DNA from: Plotosus lineatus
Lineage: Eukaryota; Chordata; Actinopteri; Siluriformes; Plotosidae
NCBI GenBank assembly: GCA_024760905.1
Contig: CM045733.1
Coordinates: 70,941,501 to 71,005,500, forward strand
DNA: 64,000 nt
Direction: 5' to 3'
The notes under the pieces are model-generated. The model searched no databases. It was given only the letters and a program-made list of their open reading frames with translations, and was not told the DNA's origin. The number at the start of each line of letters is the position of its first letter. The stretch's first letter is position 1. This document shows, in pieces, positions 37,484 through 44,693 of the stretch. Both the position numbers and the translations under genes were made by a program.

Positions 37484-37750
37484 ACAGTATATCATCAGCA
37501 TGTGAATGTATGTCCTACAGGCAACTGTAATTCTACACTGGACCAGCCCTGTTGTCGAGCACTTTTCAACTTTCAACCTGAAAATCAAAGTGAGTTGGGC
37601 TTCAAGAAGGGCGAAAACATTATTCTCATTAACCAGGTTGATGAAAACTGGTTTGAAGGCATGCACAATGGAAAGTCTGGCTTCTTTCCCGTCAATTACG
37701 TTGAGGTCCTCATACCACTGCCTAATGACAACACAGCCAAGGAACAATGA
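19095..37750 (+). CDS. sh3gl3: Endophilin-A (SH3GL3-like), complete coding region in ten exons
   Basis: Exons 19095-19139, 24860-24928, 25036-25108, 25205-25348, 26132-26265, 26380-26538, 26649-26752, 26843-26949, 27060-27092 and 37521-37750 sum to 1098 nt (365 aa), all with GT-AG introns and matching phases. Residues 1-15 ([15 protein letters not shown]) are the amphipathic H0 helix. The BAR domain runs to about residue 245 and includes [14 protein letters not shown] and [16 protein letters not shown] Ser/Lys-rich linker follows, then an SH3 domain (about 296-354: [37 protein letters not shown]). The SH3 domain of this family binds proline-rich dynamin and synaptojanin, and the BAR dimer bends membranes at endocytic sites. 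GDCML and the TEG segment fit SH3GL3 better than SH3GL1/2. Human SH3GL3 is 347 aa; the excess is in the linker. AATAAA signals lie at 37916 and 38229. Intron 9 is 10.4 kb of nested repeats. Confidence 0.93.
19296..19403. repeat. 18-bp minisatellite, about six units
   Basis: Tandem units of TAATATCTATAACCCCTG with occasional G-to-C change at the last base. Starts 157 bases after the exon 1 donor of the endophilin gene. It has no spacer structure, so it is not CRISPR-like. Confidence 0.9.
19790..20045 (-). mobile_element. SINE-like repeat, minus orientation
   Basis: Read on the minus strand it opens with a tRNA-like head (GAAAGGTTGTTGGTTTGATT, then CCCAAGACC) and continues with text seen in many fish SINEs (GGGAAAGGCACTTAACC). 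Family not assigned. Confidence 0.5.
20158..20218. repeat. (AT)n(GA)n microsatellite
   Basis: About 38 bases of TA followed by about 22 bases of GA, immediately upstream of the foldback element. Confidence 0.95.
20282..20465. mobile_element. Near-perfect 184-bp foldback (hairpin) element
   Basis: Left arm 20282-20365 and right arm 20376-20465 are close inverted copies (AAAAATAAAAGGACAGGACA against TGTCCTGTCCTTTTATTTTT at the ends; ACCATCCTCTCTC against GAGAGAGGATGGT at the tip) around a ten-base loop (ATCACCTGAA). Probably a foldback MITE between two (AT)n tracts. A transcript would form a long hairpin. No coding capacity. Confidence 0.85.
20466..20552. repeat. (AT)n microsatellite
   Basis: About 80 bases of TA. 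The RTE copy that follows joins directly onto it. Confidence 0.95.
20553..22480 (+). mobile_element. RTE-type LINE, 5'-truncated, with a 620-codon reverse-transcriptase frame
   Basis: Open from about 20579 to 22441 without a stop. It begins within [20 protein letters not shown] and has no ATG start or endonuclease domain, so it is truncated, not a full ORF. RT motifs are intact: [70 protein letters not shown] and the catalytic FADD in [14 protein letters not shown]. The C-terminus is [20 protein letters not shown] to CCGDP. The 3' tail (CCCTGAAGGGAGCAGCCGAA, then AGAAGAAGA) runs into (TA)n. A 20-base repeat, AAGTAGATAAGGAGACTTGG, occurs twice at the 5' junction. It is the best preserved RTE copy here, in endophilin intron 1. 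Confidence 0.92.
22482..22958 (+). mobile_element. TA-targeting DNA transposon (MITE)
   Basis: Ends are AGGGATCCTTCACTTTCC and, inverted, CAGGGATCCCTCGCTACTTC, flanked by TA. A second copy with the same ends lies at 55824-56843. No transposase is visible, so it is non-autonomous, probably Tc1/pogo-related by its TA target. Confidence 0.65.
22970..23636. mobile_element. hAT-type non-autonomous transposon with 8-bp target duplication
   Basis: Terminal inverted repeats CAGGGATCGGGGACC and GGTTCCCGACCCCTG. The flanking duplication CTGTATAT (22962-22969 and 23637-23644) is exact and 8 bp, the hAT hallmark. The 667-bp interior has no intact transposase. Confidence 0.85.
23705..24055 (-). mobile_element. 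tRNA-derived SINE, minus orientation, near full length
   Basis: The body (CATTCATTTTCTGTAATCGC, GGCTGGCACCCATCCC, GAAAGTCAGCAATGGTTC) is followed by the inverted tRNA-like head (GGGGCTTGAACCCCAACC, CCACCAGGCCACCACTACC). Confidence 0.8.
24543..24627. repeat. (CA)n and (TG)n microsatellites, inverted pair
   Basis: About 24 bases of CA and about 47 bases of TG, separated by a short spacer, so the two arms can pair in RNA. Lies about 230 bases upstream of endophilin exon 2. Confidence 0.95.
25875..26072 (+). mobile_element. SINE with the GTAAGTCACTCTGGATAA-type tail
   Basis: The head contains GTCAGGGGTTGAAACCTCAG. The tail GTAAGTCACTCTGGATAATG followed by GTGCTATAAAATG is the common end of V-SINE/HE1-like fish SINEs. 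Lies in endophilin intron 4. Confidence 0.65.
27342..27364. repeat. Poly(A) tract
   Basis: About 23 A residues in the first part of endophilin intron 9. No recognised retroposon upstream. Confidence 0.9.
27860..29007 (+). mobile_element. Pogo-like (Tigger-type) DNA transposon, non-autonomous
   Basis: Ends are CAGTAGACCCTTGACATTAG and, inverted, CAGCAGGCCCTTGACTATTC, with TA at both flanks (27858-27859 and 29008-29009). The subterminal GCGGGGGTTCGGTTCCAGGC and CGCGAATCGAGATAATCCGC are shared with the fragment at 53367-53629. No intact transposase in the 1148 bp. Confidence 0.75.
29095..29465 (+). repeat. Unclassified interspersed repeat, copy 2
   Basis: Shares ordered blocks (AACTTGGTGGGGACATTACT; CAAATGAGACAAATTC; TAAAACCAGTATTTATATAA) with 11325-12055. 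No terminal repeat or open frame recognised. Confidence 0.5.
31450..34075 (+). mobile_element. RTE-type LINE, nearly full length, nested in the older LINE
   Basis: Includes the 5' leader (CCCAAGCCGGGATAAATGCA, GAGGGTTGTGTCAGGAAGGG), then the endonuclease domain ([60 protein letters not shown]), then RT ([34 protein letters not shown]). Frameshifts and stops (for example TAA after SESRE near 33778) inactivate it. The C-terminal domain is deleted: VYKTVLRK jumps straight to the AAAAGAAGAAG tail. Flanked by an 18-bp duplication, AGATACAGGCACTCCTGT (31432-31449) and AGATACAGGCACTGCTGT (34076-34093), with one mismatch. Confidence 0.9.
34440..34894 (-). mobile_element. RTE-type LINE, 3' fragment, nested in the older LINE
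   Basis: On the minus strand it encodes the RTE C-terminus ([20 protein letters not shown] to [11 protein letters not shown]) followed by the tail. It splits the older LINE, with a short flanking duplication TCGCCT at 34434-34439 and 34895-34900. Confidence 0.85.
35243..35475 (+). mobile_element. tRNA-derived SINE body, head missing
   Basis: Typical text GGAGTTTACATGGTCTCCCC, TTTCCTCCCACAGTCCAAAG, GTGACCCTGATTAGGGTTAA. It begins directly where the old LINE breaks off. Confidence 0.75.
35605..36290 (+). mobile_element. tRNA-derived SINE interrupted by a hAT MITE
   Basis: The head (GTGTCATGGTGTTGTAGTTG, CCTGGGTTTTGATTCCCAGG) and body (GCATGTTCTCGCCTTGCTTG, CCTGCAGTGGCCTGGCGAGC) continue after the insertion as GTGTACCCAGCTATCACCC to GGTTAAGCTACTTAGAAAA. 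Confidence 0.8.
35876..36180. mobile_element. hAT-type MITE with 8-bp target duplication
   Basis: 305 bp with terminal inverted repeats CAGGGGTCACCAAC and GTTGGTGACCCCTG, flanked by an exact duplication GTTTAAGG (35868-35875 and 36181-36188). Removing one duplication and the element restores the SINE sequence around it. Confidence 0.92.
36762..36825 (-). mobile_element. Mini-RTE 5' leader fragment
   Basis: GATTTGCACGTTTGATTTGG then TTTTTACGTCGGATGCCCTT, CCTGACAACCC. This is the inverted RTE leader, as at 4858-4972. Confidence 0.6.
37390..37481. repeat. (GT)n microsatellite directly upstream of the SH3 exon
   Basis: About 90 bases of mainly GT ending 39 bases before the acceptor of endophilin exon 10 (37521). 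In the transcript this is a long UG repeat. Confidence 0.95.
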
Positions 37751-37915
37751 GCCATTACACAAACTCTTTTTGGTGCACAGCTATGCATTTTATATTAATC
37801 GAAACCTGTATCTGAAAAATGTGCTTCACAAATCAGAACAGTTCAGGGTATTTTTTGACACTATGCAAGTATATCAATGTGTTGTGTTGATCTCTTTTTG
37901 TATTTTATTGTTTAG

Positions 37916-38234
37916 AATAAAAAGACCAATTATGTCATATCTGATATGTAACTATTGATTGTGGTATGATAAAAAAGGACATGAATATTGCTAATAAGTG
38001 GTATGTGTGGTACAACAGACCACTAGTTTCCCTGTAGCCTCACCACATCATACTAAGAATTATGCAATAAGGCAACAATATTGCTTTTACCTTCTGGGAA
38101 AGTGATGCTCTTTTTTATTCTAGTCATAATAAAAACTGCAGTATGTAGTTAATAATGCAAATCTTTTATACCTCTTTTAGAAAGTAATACTTTGTAAATT
38201 AATTAATGAAACTTGCTGAAAGTTGGTAAATAAA
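37916..38234 (+). terminator. Polyadenylation signals of the endophilin gene
   Basis: AATAAA at 37916-37921 and again at 38229-38234, 166 and about 480 bases past the stop codon. Either could end the transcript. Confidence 0.6.
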
Positions 38235-38324
38235 GATTTATCAAAGCATATCATTATTGTGTTGAATGTTAATATTCATGTCCACCTAATTAGTGCTTAG
38301 TGCCAAATGGTTTTCCTTTTTTTA

Positions 38325-38600
38325 GAGAACAATGGTGGCCCAATTGTAGGGTTCTGGACTACTGATCCAAAAATTGGAGGCTCAAGTACAACTATCAAGA
38401 AGTTGTCAGTGCTGTCCCTTCTCAAAGGAAAGCCATGTCGAGCCATCTGTGGTGAGAGACATGTTAAAGCTGTCTTTCGAAAAGAGTAAACTGCATTGCC
38501 GTTCACATGTTTCTGCCCTAGGACACTCTGGTGAGCTGTCCGTGGTGTACTCTGCCCTTTGCCCATGGGCACCAGAATCCCCGTGACCTTTATTAAGCAA
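38325..38600 (+). mobile_element. tRNA-derived SINE, plus orientation
   Basis: Degenerate head (GGACTACTGATCCAAAAATT) and body (GTCAGTGCTGTCCCTTCTC, CATCTGTGGTGAGAGACATG, CCCGTGACC). Abuts the 3' tail of the inverted RTE that follows. Confidence 0.65.
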
Positions 38601-38605
38601 ATTAT

Positions 38606-40890
38606 TCATTTTCTTCTTCTTTTCCTTTCAGCTGTTCCCTTCAGGGGTTGCCACAGTGAATCATCTGCCTCCATCTCACCCTATCCTCTGCATCTTCTTC
38701 TCTTACACCACATTACCTTCATGTCCTCCTTCACCACATCCATAAATCTTCACTTTGATCTTCCTCTAGGCCTTCTGCCTGGTAATTACAACCTCAGCAT
38801 CCTACTACCAATATACTCACTATCTGTACATGTCCAAACCATCTCAATCTAGCCTCTCTGACTTTGTCTCCAAAAAATCTTACATGTGCTGTCCCTCTGA
38901 TGTACTCATTCCTGATCCTATCCATCCTTGTTACTCCCAAGGAGAACCTCAAAAATTTCATCTCTGCTACCTCCAGCTCTGCCTCCTGTTGTTTCCCCAG
39001 TGCCACTGTTTCTAAACCATACAACATCTCTGGCCTCAACACCGTCTTGTACACTTTTCCTTTCATTCTTGCTGATACCTTCCTATCACACATCACACAG
39101 GACACGTTTCTCCAACCATTCCAACCTGCCTGCACATGCTTCTTCACCTCTTCCACACTCTCCACTGCTCTGGATTATTGATCCAAAGTACTTAAAATCC
39201 TCCACATTCTTTATCTCTGCTCCTTGTAACCTCACCGTTCCTCTTGGGTCATTGTTGTTCAAACACATGTATTTTCTTACTGAGGCTAATCTTTATTCCT
39301 CTCCTTTCCAGGGCATACCTCCACCTCTCTAGATTTTCCTGCACTTGTTCTCTGCACTCTCTCTCCAGATCACAATGTCATCTGTAAACATCATAGTCCT
39401 TGGGGAATCTTGTCTAACCTCGTCTATCAGCCTGTCCATCACCATAGCAAACAAGAGGGGACTCAGAGCTGATCCTTGATGCAGTCCCACCTGCACCTTG
39501 AACTCTTCTGTCACACCGATAGCACACTTCACCACTGTCTTACAGCTCTCATACATTTCTGCACCACTCTAACATACTTCTTTGCCACTCAAGACTTCCT
39601 CATGCAATACCACATTTCCTCTCTTGGCACCCTGTCATATGCTTTCTCCATATCCACAAAGGCACAGTGCAGCTCCCTCTGACCTTGTCTGTACTTCTCT
39701 ATTAGCATCCTCAAAGCAAACACTGCATCTGTGGTGCTCTTTCTTGGCATTCTTAGTCTAGCTTCCACTATTCTTTCCCATAACTTCATCGTATCAACTT
39801 TATCCCTCTGTAGTTGTTACAACTCTGCACGTCTCCCTTATTCTTAAAAATATGCACCAGCACACTTCTCCATTCCTCTGGCATCCTCTCACTCTCTAAG
39901 ACCTTGCTGAATGTTCTTGTCAGAAAATCTACTGCTACCTCTCCTAGACTCTTCCATACCTCCACCGGTATGTCATCAGGACCAACTGCCTTTCCACTCT
40001 TTATCCTCTTTAATGCCCTCTTCAACTTCACCCTGACTAATCTTTGCTACTTCCTGGTCCTCAACGGTCACCTCTTCTACTCTTTTTTCTCTCTCATTTT
40101 CCTCATTCATCAGCTCTTCAAAGTACTCTTTCCATCTTCCCAGCACACTTCTGTCCTCAATCAATACATTTCCCACTCTGTCCTTAATCACTCTAACTTG
40201 CTGCACGTCCTTCCTATCGCTATTTCTCTGCTGTGCCAACCTGTATAAATCATTTTCTCCCTCCTTATTGTCCAACCTATCATACAAGTCATCATACTGT
40301 TTGGCCTTTTACACTGCTACCTTCGCCTTACGCCGTGTCTCCCTATAGTCTTGTTTACTCTCTTCGGTCCTCTCAATGTCCCTCTTCCCAGCTAACCTCT
40401 TCTTTTGTACACACTCCTGCACTTCTTCATTCCACTACCAAGTCTCCTTATCTACCTTCCATCTAGAAGACACACCAAGTACTCTCCTACCTGTCTCCCT
40501 GATCACATTAGCTGTACTTGTCCAGTCATCTGGATGCACTTCCTCACCACCCAAAGCCTGTTTCAACTCCTCCTTGAAGGCATGACACTCTTCCTTTTTC
40601 AGATTCCACCACTTTGTCTTCTGCTCTGCCTTTGCCTTCTTTACCTTCCTCACCATCAGTATCATCCTGCACACCACCATCCTATGCTGTTTGTCAACAC
40701 TCTCACATACTACTTTGCAGTCACTGACTTCCTTCCAATTACATCGCCTACACAAGATGTAGTCTACCTGTGTGCTCCTCTATGCTTTTATAAGTCACCC
40801 TATGCTCCTGTCTCTTCTGGAAGAAAGTATTCACCACAGCCATTTCCATCCTTTATGCAAAATCTATCAACATCTGTCGTTTTGTATTCC
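38606..40890 (-). mobile_element. RTE-type LINE, minus orientation, about 2.3 kb, degraded
   Basis: Read on the minus strand from about 40890 to 38606: end of the endonuclease domain, then [80 protein letters not shown]. The catalytic site reads FTDD (TMMFTDDIVIW) instead of FADD. It ends with the GTGGCAACCCCTGAAGGGAA tail. Several stops and small deletions, including loss of part of the template-binding region near 39750. Confidence 0.88.
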
Positions 40891-40904
40891 TGCGTGTCTC
40901 TGTC

Positions 40905-41040
40905 CCTTGCTAAAAGGGTTGAGACAGGAAGGGCATCCGACGTAAAAAACCTCTGCCAAATCAAACGTGCGAATCAGATGATTCGCTGTGGCGACTCCCG
41001 AGTGAAAGGGAAAAAAGCCGAAAGGAAGACAGACAGACAG
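40905..41040 (+). mobile_element. Mini-RTE: leader fused to tail
   Basis: GAGACAGGAAGGGCATCCGA then CCTCTGCCAAATCAAACGTG runs directly into GATGATTCGCTGTGGCGACT and AAGCCGAAAGGAAGACAG. Same structure as 4858-4972, in the opposite orientation. Confidence 0.7.
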
Positions 41041-41590
41041 CTTAGCCTTACTTACCGGGGACTTTGTTGGACTCGGCTTGCAAGCTTTCTGCGCTTTTTA
41101 CACGAGTAAACCCGTGCATGGCTAATGACTGTGTGCCTGTGGGGAGATCATTTGGCTTTCTTTGTTTTACGCGTGATAGCAATTGAGAAGCCGGGAGTTC
41201 ATTGGACACAAATCTTGAGCTCAGCGAGCAGTATCCAATCAGAGGTAGAATACTACAGTATAAGGCTCATTCGTGGTGTTTATGGAATCATGTTTATGAA
41301 TAGATTTACTAAAATAACTTTTGGCTTTGAAACTATTTAGCACTTCATCTCCGCTTTTTATTTACACAGTCGCGGTTGATCAACTATAAAGTAGACCAAA
41401 TTAAGTCAGTACACTCAACTCGGCCACTAAAACAAGTGGGTCCACGGCGTGTAACGGCGTACAGTATACCCACCACTACAAAGTCCGGAGGAAGTGCTGC
41501 ATGCTATTCACCGCTGATATGCTCAGTTAACTCTATACGAATTCTATGGAGTAAAATGTGGAACTAAAGTATTTGCTGGTAAGGATGGAG
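41041..41590. other. Apparently unique sequence, relatively C+G-rich
   Basis: No repeat family, exon or promoter motif was recognised. It differs in composition from the AT-rich surroundings and could hold regulatory sequence or an unrecognised exon. Confidence 0.3.
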
Positions 41591-41615
41591 TTTGTATTGT
41601 CAGGAATTACTTTTG

Positions 41616-41900
41616 TCAACCAAACATGGCTTTATTGGCTTGTTCCAAGAGCACGCCTTTAGTCTTGAGAGCAAACAGCCGTTTTCTTGCCAGGGAGGAG
41701 AGGTGTACAGACCTTAATAATAGAGTATTCCCCTTGGCTAACATGTAAACTGCCACGCCCACCTCTCGTCTAGTACAGTATAGTATAGCAGGGATTTCTT
41801 GATATAGTCCACAAATTGCAAGGAATTTTTCGGACACTTTTTGTACAAGAGGATGAACAATCTCGGAAATGTCATCAACATATTCCACATGCTTTCGGGT
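41616..41900 (-). other. Unrecognised open frame of about 93 codons
   Basis: The minus strand from about 41900 reads KHVEYVDDISEIVHPLVQKV, SEKFLAICGLYQEIP, HLSSLARKRLFALKTKG and ends LEQANKAMFG with a stop. Composition is protein-like and mostly non-repetitive. There is no ATG at the head of the frame; an AG just before KHVEY could be an acceptor, so it may be a terminal exon or a relic of a processed gene. I do not recognise the family. Confidence 0.25.
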
Positions 41901-42068
41901 TCAGAAATCAATCATCTGAGTATGTACGTTAGTTTTATTCGCTTGATGTTAGAACAAAGAGCTCCCAAGGGGAATCAGAACCTGCAGCCTGTCCCCAGAA
42001 CTTGAGAGATAAAATATGACGCTCCCTGACTTACGTTCTTTCATTTTACGTTTTTTCGATTTTACGTC

Positions 42069-42089
42069 TCCCCCCCCCCCCCCCCCCCT
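42069..42089. repeat. Poly(C) tract
   Basis: About 19 C residues with one T in front. Poly(C)/poly(G) tracts in this window also mark RTE 5' ends (45056, 50699), but no RTE leader is visible here. Confidence 0.9.
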
Positions 42090-42236
42090 AAAAAATGTAA
42101 AATTTTGAGTTTATATGTACATAGTACGCTGACGAAATGACGCAATATCCATTGTTTACAAGCGACAGACTGAATGTGTCCCTTCTTCTTCCCAGTTGTT
42201 ATATATACATCGTTTCTATAATATGTATATGTGTGT

Positions 42237-42241
42237 GTGTG

Positions 42242-42303
<62 letters not shown>
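42237..42303. repeat. (GT)n(AT)n microsatellite
   Basis: About 60 bases of TA preceded by a short GT run. Confidence 0.95.
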
Positions 42304-42308
<5 letters not shown>

Positions 42309-42317
42309 GCGTGTTAA

Positions 42318-42401
42318 TATATGAAAGTTTAATTTTTATCAGTACATTACAGAAAATAATGAACTTTATCACAATATGCTGATTTTTTGAGAAGGACTAG
42401 T
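42318..42401. mobile_element. Tc1 terminal-repeat tip
   Basis: ATATGAAAGTTTAATTTTTA to TTTTTTGAGAAGGACTAGTA matches the right end of the Tc1 copy at 16413-17922 and nothing else of that element. It is joined without a gap to an RTE 3' fragment. Confidence 0.75.
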
Positions 42402-42605
42402 ATATTGGTAGTAGGATGCTGAGTTAGGAAATACCAGGCAGAAGGCCCAGAGGAAGACAAAAGAGACGATTCGTGGATGTGGTGAAGGAGGACATGAAGG
42501 CAGTTGGTGTAAGAGAAGAAGATGTAGAGGATAGGGTGAGATGGAGTCAGATGATTTGCTGTGGCGACCCCTGAAGGGAACATCCGAAAGGAATAGAAGA
42601 TATAT
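42402..42605 (+). mobile_element. RTE-type LINE, very short 3' fragment
   Basis: Begins TATTGGTAGTAGGATGCTGA and ends GCGACCCCTGAAGGGAACAT then CCGAAAGGAATAGAAG. About 200 bases, coding only for the last ~50 residues and with frame damage. Confidence 0.85.
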
Positions 42606-42619
42606 ATAGCGTGTTACCC

Positions 42620-42990
42620 TTGTGTTAAGGCGTCATCTCTGTGATCTTTGTGTTTACACTGGAACCATTGCTGACTTTCGTCAAAAGTAGGCCATTGGTT
42701 GCCATCTGTGCTTTTCTGCCCCGCAATAACCTGACTATAGCTGTCCAGGGTGAACTCTTCCCATGCCCACAGTCGGTTGAGATGGGCACCAGTCTCCACA
42801 CAACCTTAATTATGATGGTTCATGATGGTTACTTAGGCGGTTCAGAAAATAAATGCAAATTAGTTTCTATCGTTGCCCTGGCGAGCTGTCCAGGGTGTAT
42901 ACTGTCCTCGCCCAGGGTAGGCTGAGGTGGGCGCCAGCCTCCCCGTGACCCTAATTAGGACTAAGCCGTTCAGAAAAATGGATGGATGGA
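42620..42990 (+). mobile_element. tRNA-derived SINE body, two partial copies
   Basis: CCATTGCTGACTTTCGTCAA, GCTGTCCAGGGTGAACTCTT, GGTTGAGATGGGCACCAGTC, then a second body end: GGCGAGCTGTCCAGGGTGTA, CCCCGTGACCCTAATTAGG. Confidence 0.65.
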
Positions 42991-42999
42991 TAGCTTTTG

Positions 43000-43620
43000 C
43001 TGTCCTACTGCAACGTTTAAGATTGTTTGCTTTTTCTGAGCGTGCCTTAGTTACTTTCCCCTTAAAAACAGCTGCATGATTTGATCCTCGTCGGATGCCG
43101 TAGTGGCGGTTTCAGCTCGAGTGTACAGTTTTCAAACTATTGTGATATGTGGTGCGAAAGTGCAGATACTAGTAGTTAAGGTTTCTCCTAAGAGAACAAA
43201 TTTCGTTGCTTTAATTCAGGAGAGGCTCTGGTCGGAAAATTTACGGTACGTATCTAAGACTAGAATAAAAACTTGCGCAATATCAACAGGAGCTTGTTAG
43301 CATAGCAACATTGTTGGTGGCTAGGTACGTAAGCAACAAACACAGCGAAACCTAAAAGTTTGTTTTGGGATAATTCACCTGTTGAATATTACAGATATTA
43401 AGCTTTTCTGAAACTTGAGGCGTAGTTGTCTGTGATGTTGCATATCCGAACTATTTGTTTAGCATTTTCAAATAATTAGTCCAAATTTATTGCCACGGTA
43501 GTTAGCTTTCTAAGTTTAGTAGCTAGTAAGTTTGTATGTATATTTACATAAGTTTATCACGGCTATGTTTATTACAGATTAAAATAACAGTTTTACGTTA
43601 TTTTAGATTGACCAAATAAA
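43000..43620. other. Non-repetitive stretch upstream of NEDD1
   Basis: No repeat recognised. Because the NEDD1 start exon is preceded by a pyrimidine-rich tract and an AG (44660-44688), a non-coding 5' exon and the promoter may lie here. No specific promoter motif was identified. Confidence 0.25.
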
Positions 43621-43624
43621 CTGT

Positions 43625-43935
43625 CGCTGTCATGTAATTGTGAGCGGCTTCGTGGTTAGCATGTACGCCTTCGCAGTAAGAAGGTCCTCGGTACGAGTCC
43701 TTGGTTCGGAGGCTTCTTTGCAAAATACTTTTTTTTTTTATTTTTTTTTTTTTTTACGTGAACTCCGGTTTCCTCCCGCAGTCGAAAGACCTGCACATTA
43801 GGCCAGTCGGCTGCTTCAAATCGGCCTCTAGATGTGTGTGTATCATGAAGTGGTTTGGCAAAATATTCAGGGTGTAACCCTGGTTTCGGCCGGTGTCGGT
43901 TGAAACTGGCTCCAGCGTTCTTCTGATTCAGCAGT
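43625..43935 (+). mobile_element. Degenerate tRNA-derived SINE
   Basis: Head: CTTCGTGGTTAGCATGTACG then GGTACGAGTCCTTGGTTCG. A T-rich expansion (43728-43757) interrupts it, followed by GTGAACTCCGGTTTCCTCCC. Confidence 0.65.
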
Positions 43936-43969
43936 TCAATAATGTTTGTTTCAAATATGTTAGAAATAT

Positions 43970-44365
43970 ATTGGTTTAGAAACAGTGGCACTGAGGAAAA
44001 GACAGGTGGCAGAGATGAAAATGTTGAGGTTCTGTTTGGGAGTAACCAGGATGGATAGGATCAGGAATGAGTACATCAAAGGGACAGCACATGCAAGATG
44101 TTTTGGAGACAGTCAGAGAGGCTAGATTGAGATGGTTTGGACATGTACAGAGGAGGGATAGTGAATATATTGGTAGTAGGATGCTGAGGTTGGAACTGCC
44201 AGGCAGAAGGCCTAGAGGAAGACCAAAGGAGATTTATGGATGTGGTGAAGGAGGACTTGAAGGTAGTTGGCATAAGAGAAGAAGGTGCAGAGAATCGGGT
44301 GAGATGGAGGCAGATGATTTGCTGTGGTGACCCCTGAAGGGAACAGCCGAAAGGAAAAAAAGCCA
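43970..44365 (+). mobile_element. RTE-type LINE, 3' fragment
   Basis: GGTTTAGAAACAGTGGCACT through [20 protein letters not shown] to the CCTGAAGGGAACAGCCGAAA tail. Small indels break the frame ([12 protein letters not shown] instead of [12 protein letters not shown]). Confidence 0.88.
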
Positions 44366-44439
44366 TATGCTTCACAATTTTCAGACCACTGAGATTAGAG
44401 TGCATTTGTTTAATTGTTTTGTTGTTGATAATAGTGCTT

Positions 44440-44461
44440 CCTTTTTTTTTTTTTTTTTTTT
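44440..44461. repeat. Poly(T) tract
   Basis: About 20 T residues in the likely 5' region of NEDD1. Confidence 0.85.
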
Positions 44462-44693
44462 AGAATATTTGAGGTAGGAATAATTCAGGTTCAAATGAGT
44501 TGAGCGAATGAGGAGAGATTGATTTGTATAATTAACAGCAGTTTTTAATCTTATATAAAACTCTCAAGTGTGGGTGTCTCATGTTGTGAATTATTCAATT
44601 TTCACATGTGGAAGGTGTAATTACAGAAGAGTCCACCAGCTTATATGACAGCTGCTGTATTTTCTCTGTTTCTGTCTGTTACTAAGCATTACT

